From positions 1 through 5,303 of the forward strand of contig JAEZFJ010000141.1 of assembly GCA_023437755.1 (NCBI GenBank): 5,303 nt of DNA, given 5' to 3'. How positions within the stretch are numbered: the first letter of the stretch is position 1; each line of letters begins with the position of its first letter. Under the pieces are notes generated by a model. The model worked only from the letters and a program-made list of their open reading frames with translations, searched no databases and was not told where the DNA came from. The position numbers and the translations under genes are program-made. Positions 1 through 5,094 of the stretch are shown piece after piece. This DNA comes from Pseudomonadota bacterium (lineage in GTDB: Bacteria > Pseudomonadota > Alphaproteobacteria > Rhizobiales > Devosiaceae).

Positions 1-175
1 GCACGAAGCCCATGATGGCCTTGAACAGGGTGGACTTGCCGGAGCCGTTGACCCCGACCAGCGCGGTGATGGAGCCGCGCGGCACGGTGAAGCTGGCGTG
101 CCGCATGGCGGTGGTGCCGTTGCGATAGGCCACGGAAACATCGGCGACGGCGAGACCGGCGGCGGTGGTGTCCAT
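1..175 (-). CDS. Metal ABC transporter ATP-binding protein, N-terminal part (runs off left edge)
   Basis: This is the first 58 codons of an ABC ATPase that would power metal import from the cytoplasmic face of the inner membrane. The ATG is at 175-173 and the frame stays open to the left edge. A complete Walker A motif, GVNGSGKST, lies at residues 41-49, preceded by the usual beta-strand start with an aromatic A-loop candidate (Tyr17 in VAYRNG). Walker B and the signature motif lie outside the window. The start codon overlaps the stop of the substrate-binding protein gene by one base (TGATG), so the two are almost certainly cotranscribed and translationally coupled; no strong Shine-Dalgarno is seen just upstream. 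The ATPase family alone does not reveal the substrate. The Mn/Fe assignment rests on the neighbouring binding protein (SitB/MntB-like). One or two permease genes are expected further left. Confidence 0.93.
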   Translation of the reverse strand, partial: MDTTAAGLAVADVSVAYRNGTTAMRHASFTVPRGSITALVGVNGSGKSTLFKAIMGFV

Positions 176-1056
176 CAGGAAGCAAGCCCCGCGGCAATGG
201 TCTCGGTGGTGACCCGCAGGAGGTCGAGATAGGTGGGCACCGGCCCGTCCGGCTCAGACAGGGAATCCACATAGAGCACGCCGCCATAGCTAATGCCGGT
301 TTCGCGGGCGACCTGCTCGGCGGGAGCGGACGAGACCGTCGACTCCGAGAAGATGGCGGGGACGGTGTTGGCGCGGATGGTGTCGATCATGGCGCGCACC
401 TGCTGCGGGGTGCCCTGCTGGTCGGCGTTGATGGGCCAGAGGAACAGTTCCCGGAGGCTGAAGTCACGGGCGAGATAGCTGAAGGCACCTTCCGAGGTGG
501 CGAGCCAGCGCCGCTCCTCGGGAACGGCAGCGAGGCGTTCGCGGATGGGCTGGACGGTGGCAGTGATCGCCTCGGCATAGGCAGCGGCATTGCTGTCATA
601 GGTCGAAGCATTGCCCGGGTCCGCCTCGGCGAGTGCGCGGCGGATGTTCTCGACATAGACGAGCGCGTCGGTGGGTGACATCCAGGCATGAGGGTTGGGC
701 TTGCCGGCATAGGGGCCGGCGCCGATGCCGATCGGCGCGACGCCGTCGCTGACCACGACGCTGGGGACGTCGCCGAGGCCCGCAAGGAAGGGGTCGAACC
801 AGAGTTCGAGATTGAGGCCGTTCCACAGGATGAGGTCGGCCCCCTGGGTGGCAACGAGGTCGCCCGGGGTGGGCTGGTAGTTGTGGATCTCGGCGCCCGG
901 CCTGGTGATGGAGACGACTTCGGCCGCCTCACCGGCGACGTTGCGCGCCATGTCGGCAATGACGGTGAAGGTGGTGACCACCTTGAGCCGGTCCTGGCCG
1001 GAGGCGGGGAGACTGGCAAAGGCGGCGAGGCCGATGGCGAGGAGCAGGCGACGCAT
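175..1056 (-). CDS. Periplasmic metal-binding protein of Mn/Fe-type ABC transporter (SitA/MntC/PsaA-like, cluster A-I)
   Basis: A 293-residue substrate-binding protein that captures a divalent metal in the periplasm and delivers it to an ABC importer. I choose the ATG at 1056: it has a GGAG seven bases upstream and opens a typical Sec signal peptide (two Arg, hydrophobic core at residues 4-17, likely cleavage near ASG-Q at 20/21). The in-frame ATG at 1101 would add 15 residues before the signal and would lie inside the predicted promoter/operator. There is no lipobox Cys, so a soluble periplasmic protein is expected. Probable metal ligands are His58 (EIHNYQP), His123 (NPHAWM), Glu189 (TSEGAFSYL) and Asp264 (LYVDSLS). 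This His-His-Glu-Asp set is typical of Mn/Fe-binding members, whereas ZnuA proteins use three His and often carry a His-rich loop, absent here. The ATPase gene follows directly. Mn versus Fe cannot be decided from sequence alone. Confidence 0.93.
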   Translation of the reverse strand: MRRLLLAIGLAAFASLPASGQDRLKVVTTFTVIADMARNVAGEAAEVVSITRPGAEIHNYQPTPGDLVATQGADLILWNGLNLELWFDPFLAGLGDVPSVVVSDGVAPIGIGAGPYAGKPNPHAWMSPTDALVYVENIRRALAEADPGNASTYDSNAAAYAEAITATVQPIRERLAAVPEERRWLATSEGAFSYLARDFSLRELFLWPINADQQGTPQQVRAMIDTIRANTVPAIFSESTVSSAPAEQVARETGISYGGVLYVDSLSEPDGPVPTYLDLLRVTTETIAAGLAS

Positions 1057-1083
1057 TGACGAACTCCGAGACAATACGCCTTT

Positions 1084-1112
1084 GCTATACTGCAGTTGCA
1101 AATCATTCGCAA
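1084..1112 (-). promoter_or_regulatory. Predicted sigma70-type promoter of the metal-uptake operon
   Basis: Reading the minus strand, a TTGCGA -35 element (1112-1107) and a TATAGC -10 element (1089-1084) are separated by exactly 17 bp. Each matches four of six consensus bases, counting the two ends generously. Transcription would start near 1077, leaving a leader of about 20 nt with the Shine-Dalgarno before the ATG at 1056. The promoter lies in the 96-bp spacer between two genes in the same direction and is overlapped by a Fur-like palindrome. I see no terminator for the preceding oxidoreductase gene, so some read-through is possible. Confidence 0.55.
1097..1111. promoter_or_regulatory. Fur/Mur-family-like operator over the metal operon promoter
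   Basis: A 15-bp imperfect palindrome, TGCAAATCATTCGCA, centred on 1104. The reverse complement differs only at one symmetric pair and the central base; one further T:A pair extends the dyad to 1096-1112. It covers the predicted -35 box and the spacer, where a bound repressor would block RNA polymerase. The AAT-N-ATT core flanked by TGC/GCA resembles sites of Fur-superfamily regulators; in rhizobia the Fur-family protein Mur represses Mn uptake genes. The sequence and position are observed. Which regulator binds is inferred, and a Fur or Irr role cannot be excluded. Other repeats surround it: TTGCTAT/ATAGCAA at 1082-1088 and 1112-1118, and the palindrome ACTGCAGT at 1089-1096. Confidence 0.6.
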
Positions 1113-1152
1113 TAGCAACTGGTGCAGGTACGGGGCGGTAACGCGTCCGGGG

Positions 1153-1734
1153 CTAGAGGGTTTCGACGGCCCGAGCGATGCGGTTCTCGAAACGGCGGAG
1201 GCGCGGCGGGTCGACGGTCTCGGCGGCGTGGAGGCTGAGCATGGTGAAGCGCGCCTGTGGGGCGCAGGCGCCGAGGATGGCGGTCTTGAGGATGCGGCGG
1301 AGGGGCTGGCGCATCACCAGCGTGTCGATACACCACGGCGAGCCGAGGGTGGTGACGACGAGGCAGGACCGGAGCCGGGTCAGCCGCGGCTTGATCGGGG
1401 TGCCCTGATCAAAGGCAAAGCCCGGTGCCCAGACGCGGTCGAACCAGCCCTTCAGGATAGCGGGAAGGCCGAACCACCAGGTGGGAAACACCAGCACCAG
1501 GATGTCGGCTTCGGCGAGGCGCTGCTGCAGGGCGATGGCGTCGGGATCGGACTGCGGCTCGGCGTAGTAGTGGCGGCGCTCGCCAGGGGTAAGCGCGGGC
1601 TGGAACGCTTCGGCGTAGAGGTCGAGCCGGTCGATCTCGAGGCCGCGGGCGCGGAGGGCGGCTTCGGCGGTGTGGCTGAGATGGGCGCCGAGGCTGTCGG
1701 GCAGCGGGTGGGCAAAAACGAGATGGGCGCGCAT
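1153..1734 (-). CDS. NAD(P)H-dependent oxidoreductase, flavodoxin-like fold (Flavodoxin_2 / NQO1-like)
   Basis: A 193-residue cytoplasmic flavoprotein expected to reduce quinones or similar acceptors with NAD(P)H. The N-terminus has the first beta-strand and flavin-phosphate loop typical of the family (HLVFAHPLPDSLGAHL, residues 4-19). The hallmark block FPTWWFGLPAILKGWFDRV at 83-101, followed by GFAF at 105-108, matches the flavin-ring-binding segment and the LKGW-DRV motif of Flavodoxin_2 proteins. A TTLGSPW loop at 128-134 occupies the place of the usual TTGGP-like motif. The length is normal for the family. The ATG at 1734 has GGAG five bases upstream. The family includes quinone reductases, azoreductase-like enzymes and Kef-associated ancillary proteins; no Kef channel gene is present, and the true substrate is not evident. 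The gene is divergent from the glycosyltransferase and appears to have its own promoter in the 180-bp spacer. Confidence 0.88.
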   Translation of the reverse strand: MRAHLVFAHPLPDSLGAHLSHTAEAALRARGLEIDRLDLYAEAFQPALTPGERRHYYAEPQSDPDAIALQQRLAEADILVLVFPTWWFGLPAILKGWFDRVWAPGFAFDQGTPIKPRLTRLRSCLVVTTLGSPWCIDTLVMRQPLRRILKTAILGACAPQARFTMLSLHAAETVDPPRLRRFENRIARAVETL

Positions 1735-1756
1735 GGGAGCTCCGGCTGGAACGGCG

Positions 1757-1775
1757 GTTCGGTGTGCGGCCGAAC
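1757..1775. repeat. Inverted repeat GTTCGG-N7-CCGAAC upstream of the oxidoreductase
   Basis: Two perfect 6-bp arms with a 7-bp centre lie 23-41 bp upstream of the oxidoreductase start. After one mismatch the symmetry picks up again by one more pair (CGGTTCGG against CCGAACGG). It could be an operator for a regulator of the oxidoreductase, or a leader hairpin in its transcript. In GC-rich DNA such arms also arise by chance, so this is weak. Confidence 0.3.
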
Positions 1776-1840
1776 GGCACGGCGGTCAATGCCGACGGTT
1801 GACGGGTGGCAAGGGAGTGGTGAGAAGAGGACGCGTCGTC

Positions 1841-1864
1841 TTTCGGAATAGCGTCTTGCCGAAA
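1841..1864. repeat. Inverted repeat TTTCGG-N12-CCGAAA in the divergent spacer
   Basis: Perfect 6-bp arms separated by 12 bp, 51-74 bp upstream of the glycosyltransferase start and 107-130 bp upstream of the oxidoreductase start. The position suits an operator serving one or both divergent promoters. The core (TTCGG/CCGAA) is shared with the repeat at 1757-1775, so one regulator could bind both. Function is inferred from position only. Confidence 0.3.
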
Positions 1865-1914
1865 CTCTCCAGCTTTCGCCGTTTGCCGCCCGACCCGGTT
1901 CTGTGGGGGCTGGC

Positions 1915-2787
1915 ATGAGCAAGATCCATGTGGTGCTGTCGTTCGACGACAATTTCTGGGCGCCCGCCTATGCGGTGATGCGCTCGGCGTGCCTGTCGAG
2001 CAGGCGGCGGGCGGACATGGTGTTTCACCTGCTGCACATGCCGCTGAGCGGGGAGCATCGCCAGGATCTCGAGGCGATCACCACCGAGTTCGGGGCAGAG
2101 CTGCGCTGGTATCCGCTGGCCGGGCTGCCGGTGTTCGAGGCGTTCACCGCCGGGCTGCGGGCCAGCGCGCAATGGCCACGGGTGGTCTATGCCCGGCTGC
2201 TGCTGGCGGAACTGCTGCCGGCGGAGGTGGAGCGCGTGCTCTATCTCGATTGCGACATGCTGGTGCGGCGGCCGCTGGAGGAGGTGTTCGACACCGACCT
2301 CGAGAGCCAGCCGATCGGGGCGGTGCTGGATACGCTCCACCCCTTCATCATGGGTCGGCGGGACATGCGGGAGAACCCCGATATCTTCGACCTTGCCGAG
2401 CCCTATTTCAATTCGGGGCTGATGCTGGTGGACATGGCCGGCTGGCGGCGGATGGACGTGCAGGGGGCGATGCGGGCGCTGGCGGACAAGGGGTGGCTGG
2501 CGCGGCTGCAATACGACCAGGACATGCTCAACATCATCTTCCGCGGCCAGTGGAAGGCCCTGCCCTGGCGCTGGAACACCATGGACGCCCATCCGGCGCA
2601 CGAGACGCTGAACCCGGCGATCCTGCACTTCACCGGGCTCAACAAGCCGTGGGCGCTGACCGCCGGCATCCGCCGCAGCACGGCCTATGCGCGCTGGTAC
2701 CGGCACGTGATGACCAATGCGCTGTTCTACCGCTTTGCCCGCCACCGCTGGAAACGGTGGTGGCTGAAGCGGCTGCGCCTCGGCTAG
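1915..2787 (+). CDS. Glycosyltransferase family 8 protein (LPS or surface glycan sugar transferase)
   Basis: A 290-residue GT-A-fold, retaining glycosyltransferase that would move a hexose, often galactose or glucose, from a UDP-sugar to lipopolysaccharide or another surface glycan at the cytoplasmic face of the inner membrane. The family marks are in order: N-terminal nucleotide-binding strand HVVLSFDDNF (5-14), YARLLLAELLP (92-102), the metal-binding DxD motif in YLDCDMLV (D112, D114), YFNSGLMLVD (164-173), DQDMLN (201-206) and the C-terminal HFTGLNKPW (238-246), whose His is expected to complete metal binding. The last 20 residues are rich in Arg, Lys, Trp and Phe, as in WaaJ/LgtC-type enzymes that attach to the membrane through a basic-aromatic tail. 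I choose the ATG at 1915 because GGGGG lies five bases upstream; the in-frame GTG at 1903 lacks a ribosome binding site. It stands alone, not in a glycan cluster, so acceptor and donor are unknown. Confidence 0.93.
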   Translation: MSKIHVVLSFDDNFWAPAYAVMRSACLSSRRRADMVFHLLHMPLSGEHRQDLEAITTEFGAELRWYPLAGLPVFEAFTAGLRASAQWPRVVYARLLLAELLPAEVERVLYLDCDMLVRRPLEEVFDTDLESQPIGAVLDTLHPFIMGRRDMRENPDIFDLAEPYFNSGLMLVDMAGWRRMDVQGAMRALADKGWLARLQYDQDMLNIIFRGQWKALPWRWNTMDAHPAHETLNPAILHFTGLNKPWALTAGIRRSTAYARWYRHVMTNALFYRFARHRWKRWWLKRLRLG

Positions 2788-2800
2788 GTCGAGGCGCAGC
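2772..2800. terminator. Perfect 11-bp hairpin at the convergent junction (probable bidirectional terminator)
   Basis: Arms GCTGCGCCTCG (2772-2782) and CGAGGCGCAGC (2790-2800) pair perfectly around a 7-base loop. The loop holds the TAG stop of the glycosyltransferase (2785-2787), and the hairpin begins two bases beyond the stop of the permease on the other strand (2803-2805). Thus it can form in both converging transcripts. Neither side has a U-tract, so it is not a textbook intrinsic terminator. It may work as a U-less terminator, a Rho-assisted end or a 3' end stabiliser. Confidence 0.65.
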
Positions 2801-2802
2801 GG

Positions 2803-3696
2803 TCAGTCGCCGATGACGCGGCGGCGGTATTCGCTGGCGAGATAGACGGCGACGACAGCGACGCCGAGGCCGATCAGCACCTGCAGCCAGTCGGTGCGGT
2901 TGATCAGGTCGGTGGCGAAGGCGAGGGCGCTGAAGGGCGCATCGCCCAGGAACCAGGCATCGAGGTAACCGCCTTCGCCGAAGGGCAGGCTGGCGCGGTA
3001 GCTGATGTAGTTCCAGGTGTGGGTGGAGAAGGGGTGCAGGCCACCCAGGATGACCCACTCGAACATCGACACGATGGCCGGCAGGACCAGCGACACCGGG
3101 ATGGCCCAGCGGCCCATGGCGGTTGCGAGCCCGCCGATGACCCCCATCAGCGGCAGGTACCACAACAGGCCGACAGCGAAGGCAACGAGGATGGCGAGCG
3201 CGACCTGGCCGTAGATGACCGCAATGCTGCCGAAGGTGGCGAGCGTCGCCGTGCCGTTGATCAGCATGGTGACGAAGGCGACGCCGAACAGCAGCAGGCC
3301 GCTGAGCAGGGCGACGGCGTAGACGGTGCCGGGCAGGAGGGTGGTGGCGGCGGTGAGCTTGCTCATCAGCACTCGGAAGTCGCTGACCGGCATCGACTTC
3401 CAGAACAGCATGGAGTTGTTGCGCCGGTCGGCCCAGAAGGCGTCGCCGCAGTAGAAGAACAGCGTGGCAATGAGGTAGAGCGCCCAGCCGGCGCCGAAGC
3501 CGAGAAAACCAATCTCGAAGATACGCAGCGGCGCCACGGTGAACATGGCGCCGGAAAAGCGCGCGTCGACCCGGCCGAAGGTGAAGGCGATCAGCGTCGC
3601 CCCGAACAGCACCCCGACCAGCGCCAGCGGTCCCCAGAGAAAAGCGCCGCGGTGCTCGATGAGTTCGCGACGAACGAGCGCGATGAAAGCCCTCAT
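2803..3696 (-). CDS. ABC-2 type transporter permease, partner of the GntR-linked ATPase
   Basis: A 297-residue inner-membrane protein expected to form the channel of an ABC transporter, probably an exporter. About six hydrophobic segments are visible, near residues 19-40, 62-83, 117-142, 157-188, 198-218 and 270-288; the fourth is long and could be two. Between segments two and three is a conserved cytoplasmic stretch (85-107) containing DRRNNSMLFWKSMPVSD, typical of ABC-2 permeases found beside YtrA-type regulators. The N-terminus (MRAFIALVRRELIEHRGAF) fits the cytoplasmic amphipathic helix that often contacts the ATPase in this class. Its ATG at 3696 overlaps the ATPase stop by four bases (ATGA), with GGAG eight bases upstream. 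It is the last gene of the operon and ends at the convergent hairpin. The substrate is not predictable; one permease gene suggests a homodimer. Confidence 0.88.
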   Translation of the reverse strand: MRAFIALVRRELIEHRGAFLWGPLALVGVLFGATLIAFTFGRVDARFSGAMFTVAPLRIFEIGFLGFGAGWALYLIATLFFYCGDAFWADRRNNSMLFWKSMPVSDFRVLMSKLTAATTLLPGTVYAVALLSGLLLFGVAFVTMLINGTATLATFGSIAVIYGQVALAILVAFAVGLLWYLPLMGVIGGLATAMGRWAIPVSLVLPAIVSMFEWVILGGLHPFSTHTWNYISYRASLPFGEGGYLDAWFLGDAPFSALAFATDLINRTDWLQVLIGLGVAVVAVYLASEYRRRVIGD

Positions 3697-4604
3697 TGAG
3701 CGGTCTCCGGATTGGCGGTGGGCCGCTGCATCAGCGCCACGAAGAGATCGGACAGGGTCGGGGTGGACAGGTTGCCGAAGGGTTCGAGCAGGTCACGATC
3801 GACGCCGTCGAAGATCATCACCGTCTGCCCGAACCGCGTTTCCTCATACACCGGGCCATGTTTGCGCGCTTCGGACTGCTTGTCGGTGTCGTTGACGACG
3901 ACCTGGGTGAACTTGTCGTTCACGGTTTCCATCTGCATGTGGAGGATCAGGTCGCCATCGCGGATGAACATGATGTCCGAGAGCATGAACTCGATCTCGT
4001 CCACCTGGTGGGTGGTGATGATCAGGGTGCGCTCCTCGGTCATGTAGTCTTCGAGCAGGCGCCGGTAGAAGCGCTTGCGGTAGGTGATGTCGAGGCCCAG
4101 GGTCGGCTCGTCGAGGACGAGGAGCTTGGCGTCGATGGCCATGACGACGGCGAGGTGCAGCTGCGCCATCAAGCCCTTGGACAGGGTCTTGATCTTCATC
4201 TCGGGCCGGATGTCGGTGCCTTCGAGGAACTGGCGCGCCTTCTCGGGCGAGAAATTGGGGTGGATGTTGGTGAGCAAGGCAAAGAGCTCGCGCACCCGAA
4301 GGAAGCGGGGCAGGCTGGCGACGTCGGAAATGAAGGCGACGTTCTCCATCAACTGGGCGCGGCGGGCGAAGGGATCCTCGCCAAGGACGCGGATGGTACC
4401 CTCGCAATTGGTGAGGCCCAGCATGGCGTTGAGCGTGGTGGTCTTGCCGGCACCGTTGTGCCCGACGAGACCGTAGATGCGGCCCGCGGGAATGTCGAAG
4501 TCGAGCCCGTGCAGGATTTCCTTGCGACCAAAGCGCTTGGTGAGGCCGCGGGCGGTGACGATGGGCGGGACGGTCGGCGAGGTGGTCGGGGACAGGTCGG
4601 TCAT
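3693..4604 (-). CDS. ABC transporter ATP-binding protein (YtrB-like, GntR-linked)
   Basis: A 303-residue cytoplasmic ATPase that energises the adjacent permease. Motifs in order: aromatic A-loop candidate Phe25 (LTKRFGRKEIL), Walker A GHNGAGKTT (48-56), signature LSKGLMAQ (141-148), Walker B LLVLDEP (161-167) with catalytic Glu166, D-loop LGLD (169-172) and switch His199 in TTHQ. The signature departs from LSGGQ, as is common in this subgroup, and the usual Q-loop Gln is not obvious: the equivalent stretch reads AFISDVASLP (90-99). A C-terminal extension of about 80 residues (from about 222) follows the nucleotide-binding domain, including a beta-rich part, and could be regulatory or contact the permease. 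The ATG at 4604 overlaps the GntR stop (ATGA), with AGGA nine bases upstream. The catalytic set looks intact, so activity is expected. The substrate is unknown. Confidence 0.92.
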   Translation of the reverse strand: MTDLSPTTSPTVPPIVTARGLTKRFGRKEILHGLDFDIPAGRIYGLVGHNGAGKTTTLNAMLGLTNCEGTIRVLGEDPFARRAQLMENVAFISDVASLPRFLRVRELFALLTNIHPNFSPEKARQFLEGTDIRPEMKIKTLSKGLMAQLHLAVVMAIDAKLLVLDEPTLGLDITYRKRFYRRLLEDYMTEERTLIITTHQVDEIEFMLSDIMFIRDGDLILHMQMETVNDKFTQVVVNDTDKQSEARKHGPVYEETRFGQTVMIFDGVDRDLLEPFGNLSTPTLSDLFVALMQRPTANPETAQ

Positions 4605-4972
4605 TTCGTGTTGTCCTCGGTGGGGGTTTCGGGGGTGAGGAGTTGCCTGAGGTCGAGCTCCAGCGCGCGGATGCGGGCGGCGATCCGCGGCCAGTCCTCC
4701 TTGAGGAATTGCCGGCGCTCGTGCGCGAGCAGCTCCTCGCGCGCGCCTTCCCTGACGAACATGCCCAAGCCCCTTCGTTTTTCGACCACGCCGATCTCGA
4801 CCAAGGCGTCATACGCCTTGGTGACCGTCAGCGGATTGACCGACAGATCGGCAGCGATCTGGCGCACCGAGGGCAAAGCCTCGCCTTCGCGCGCCTGGCC
4901 GCGGAGGATCATCTCGATCAGCCGCTGCCGGATCTGCACGAAGATCGGCTGGCTGGTGTGGAAGTCATCCAT
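4601..4972 (-). CDS. GntR-family transcriptional regulator, YtrA subfamily
   Basis: A 123-residue DNA-binding repressor. An N-terminal winged helix-turn-helix occupies about residues 8-75: PIFVQIRQRLIEMILRG, then LPSVRQIAADLSVNP (33-47), the recognition helix region LTVTKAYDALVEIG (48-61), and the wing around GLGMFV (68-73). Only about 45 residues follow, a short helical tail for dimerisation rather than a full ligand-binding domain. That is the hallmark of the YtrA subfamily, whose members commonly repress their own operon with an ABC transporter, and whose inducers are often cell-envelope stress or antibiotics. It is the first gene of the operon, overlapping the ATPase start by four bases. 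Start choice: ATG at 4972 with a weak AGG nine bases upstream; the protein begins just as family members do. A strong dyad lies immediately upstream, fitting autoregulation. Confidence 0.93.
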   Translation of the reverse strand: MDDFHTSQPIFVQIRQRLIEMILRGQAREGEALPSVRQIAADLSVNPLTVTKAYDALVEIGVVEKRRGLGMFVREGAREELLAHERRQFLKEDWPRIAARIRALELDLRQLLTPETPTEDNTK

Positions 4973-4984
4973 GTGTTGCGCCTA

Positions 4985-4998
4985 ACTAGTGTGCTAGT
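4985..4998. promoter_or_regulatory. Putative GntR (YtrA-type) operator ACTAG-N4-CTAGT
   Basis: A perfect 5-bp dyad with a 4-bp centre lies directly downstream of the predicted -10 box, over the expected transcription start of the GntR operon and 13 bp before its ATG. Outer arms TGTGTT (4972-4977) and AACACA (5004-5009) extend the symmetry to about 38 bp, off-centre by one base. The location suits autorepression by the encoded regulator. The sequence is observed; binding is inferred. CutC, transcribed divergently, could also be affected, but its start is about 100 bp away. Confidence 0.6.
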
Positions 4999-5026
4999 GA
5001 TGTAACACAGTGGTGCGCCCTGTCAA
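4999..5026 (-). promoter_or_regulatory. Predicted promoter of the GntR-ABC operon
   Basis: On the minus strand a perfect TTGACA -35 box (5026-5021) is followed after 16 bp by TACATC (5004-4999), a weak -10 box with three of six consensus bases. Transcription would begin near 4992, inside the ACTAG-N4-CTAGT dyad, giving a leader of only about 20 nt before the ATG at 4972. The -35 box is the strongest core promoter element in the window; the -10 call is less certain. Confidence 0.55.
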
Positions 5027-5080
5027 TGGGGATGTTGCACTTGCAGCGGGAGCGGCAGTTCACTATCCAAGAGCATACCA

Positions 5081-5093
5081 ATTGGAGACCAAT
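5081..5093 (+). promoter_or_regulatory. Ribosome binding site of cutC within a small inverted repeat
   Basis: GGAG at 5084-5087 lies seven bases before the cutC ATG and fixes the start. It sits in ATTGG-AGA-CCAAT (5081-5093), a 5-bp stem with a 3-base loop that would partly hide the Shine-Dalgarno. An overlapping palindrome CCAATTGG (5078-5085) offers an alternative pairing. The ribosome binding site is well supported; a control role for the stem is only possible. Confidence 0.6.
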
Positions 5094-5094
5094 C

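Larger units (their letters stand above)
1735..1914. other. Divergent intergenic spacer between oxidoreductase and glycosyltransferase
   Basis: This 180-bp non-coding spacer must hold promoters for both flanking genes. On the plus strand a TTGACG (1799-1804) resembles a -35 element, but no good -10 box follows at 16-18 bp. A GGGGG at 1905-1909 is the ribosome binding site for the ATG at 1915. Two short inverted repeats, described separately, are the only other structure I can see. I find no convincing small gene here. Confidence 0.5.

Noticed and set aside
1057..1101. Upstream ATG start at 1101 for the metal-binding protein
   Set aside because: It would place 15 extra residues before the signal peptide and lies inside the predicted operator and upstream of the predicted transcription start. 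The ATG at 1056 has a good ribosome binding site and a clean signal peptide.
1121..1152. Possible terminator after the oxidoreductase gene
   Set aside because: No stable hairpin with arms longer than a few bases and no U-tract could be found there.
1096..1851. Plus-strand open frame (251 codons) antisense to the oxidoreductase
   Set aside because: Gly/Glu/Ala-rich shadow translation without recognisable domains; the minus-strand gene has diagnostic flavodoxin-fold motifs.
1903..1914. GTG start at 1903 for the glycosyltransferase
   Set aside because: No ribosome binding site precedes it, while GGGGG is well placed for the ATG at 1915.
1786..2745. Minus-strand open frame (319 codons) antisense to the glycosyltransferase
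   Set aside because: The translation is rich in Arg, Gln, His and Pro with no domain, whereas the plus strand carries all glycosyltransferase family 8 motifs in order.
3696..4985. Long plus-strand open frame (429 codons) antisense to the ATPase and GntR genes
   Set aside because: Its translation is low-complexity and rich in Gly, Asp, Glu, Val and His, as expected from the complement of GC-rich coding DNA. The opposite strand encodes two clear protein families with overlapping starts and stops.
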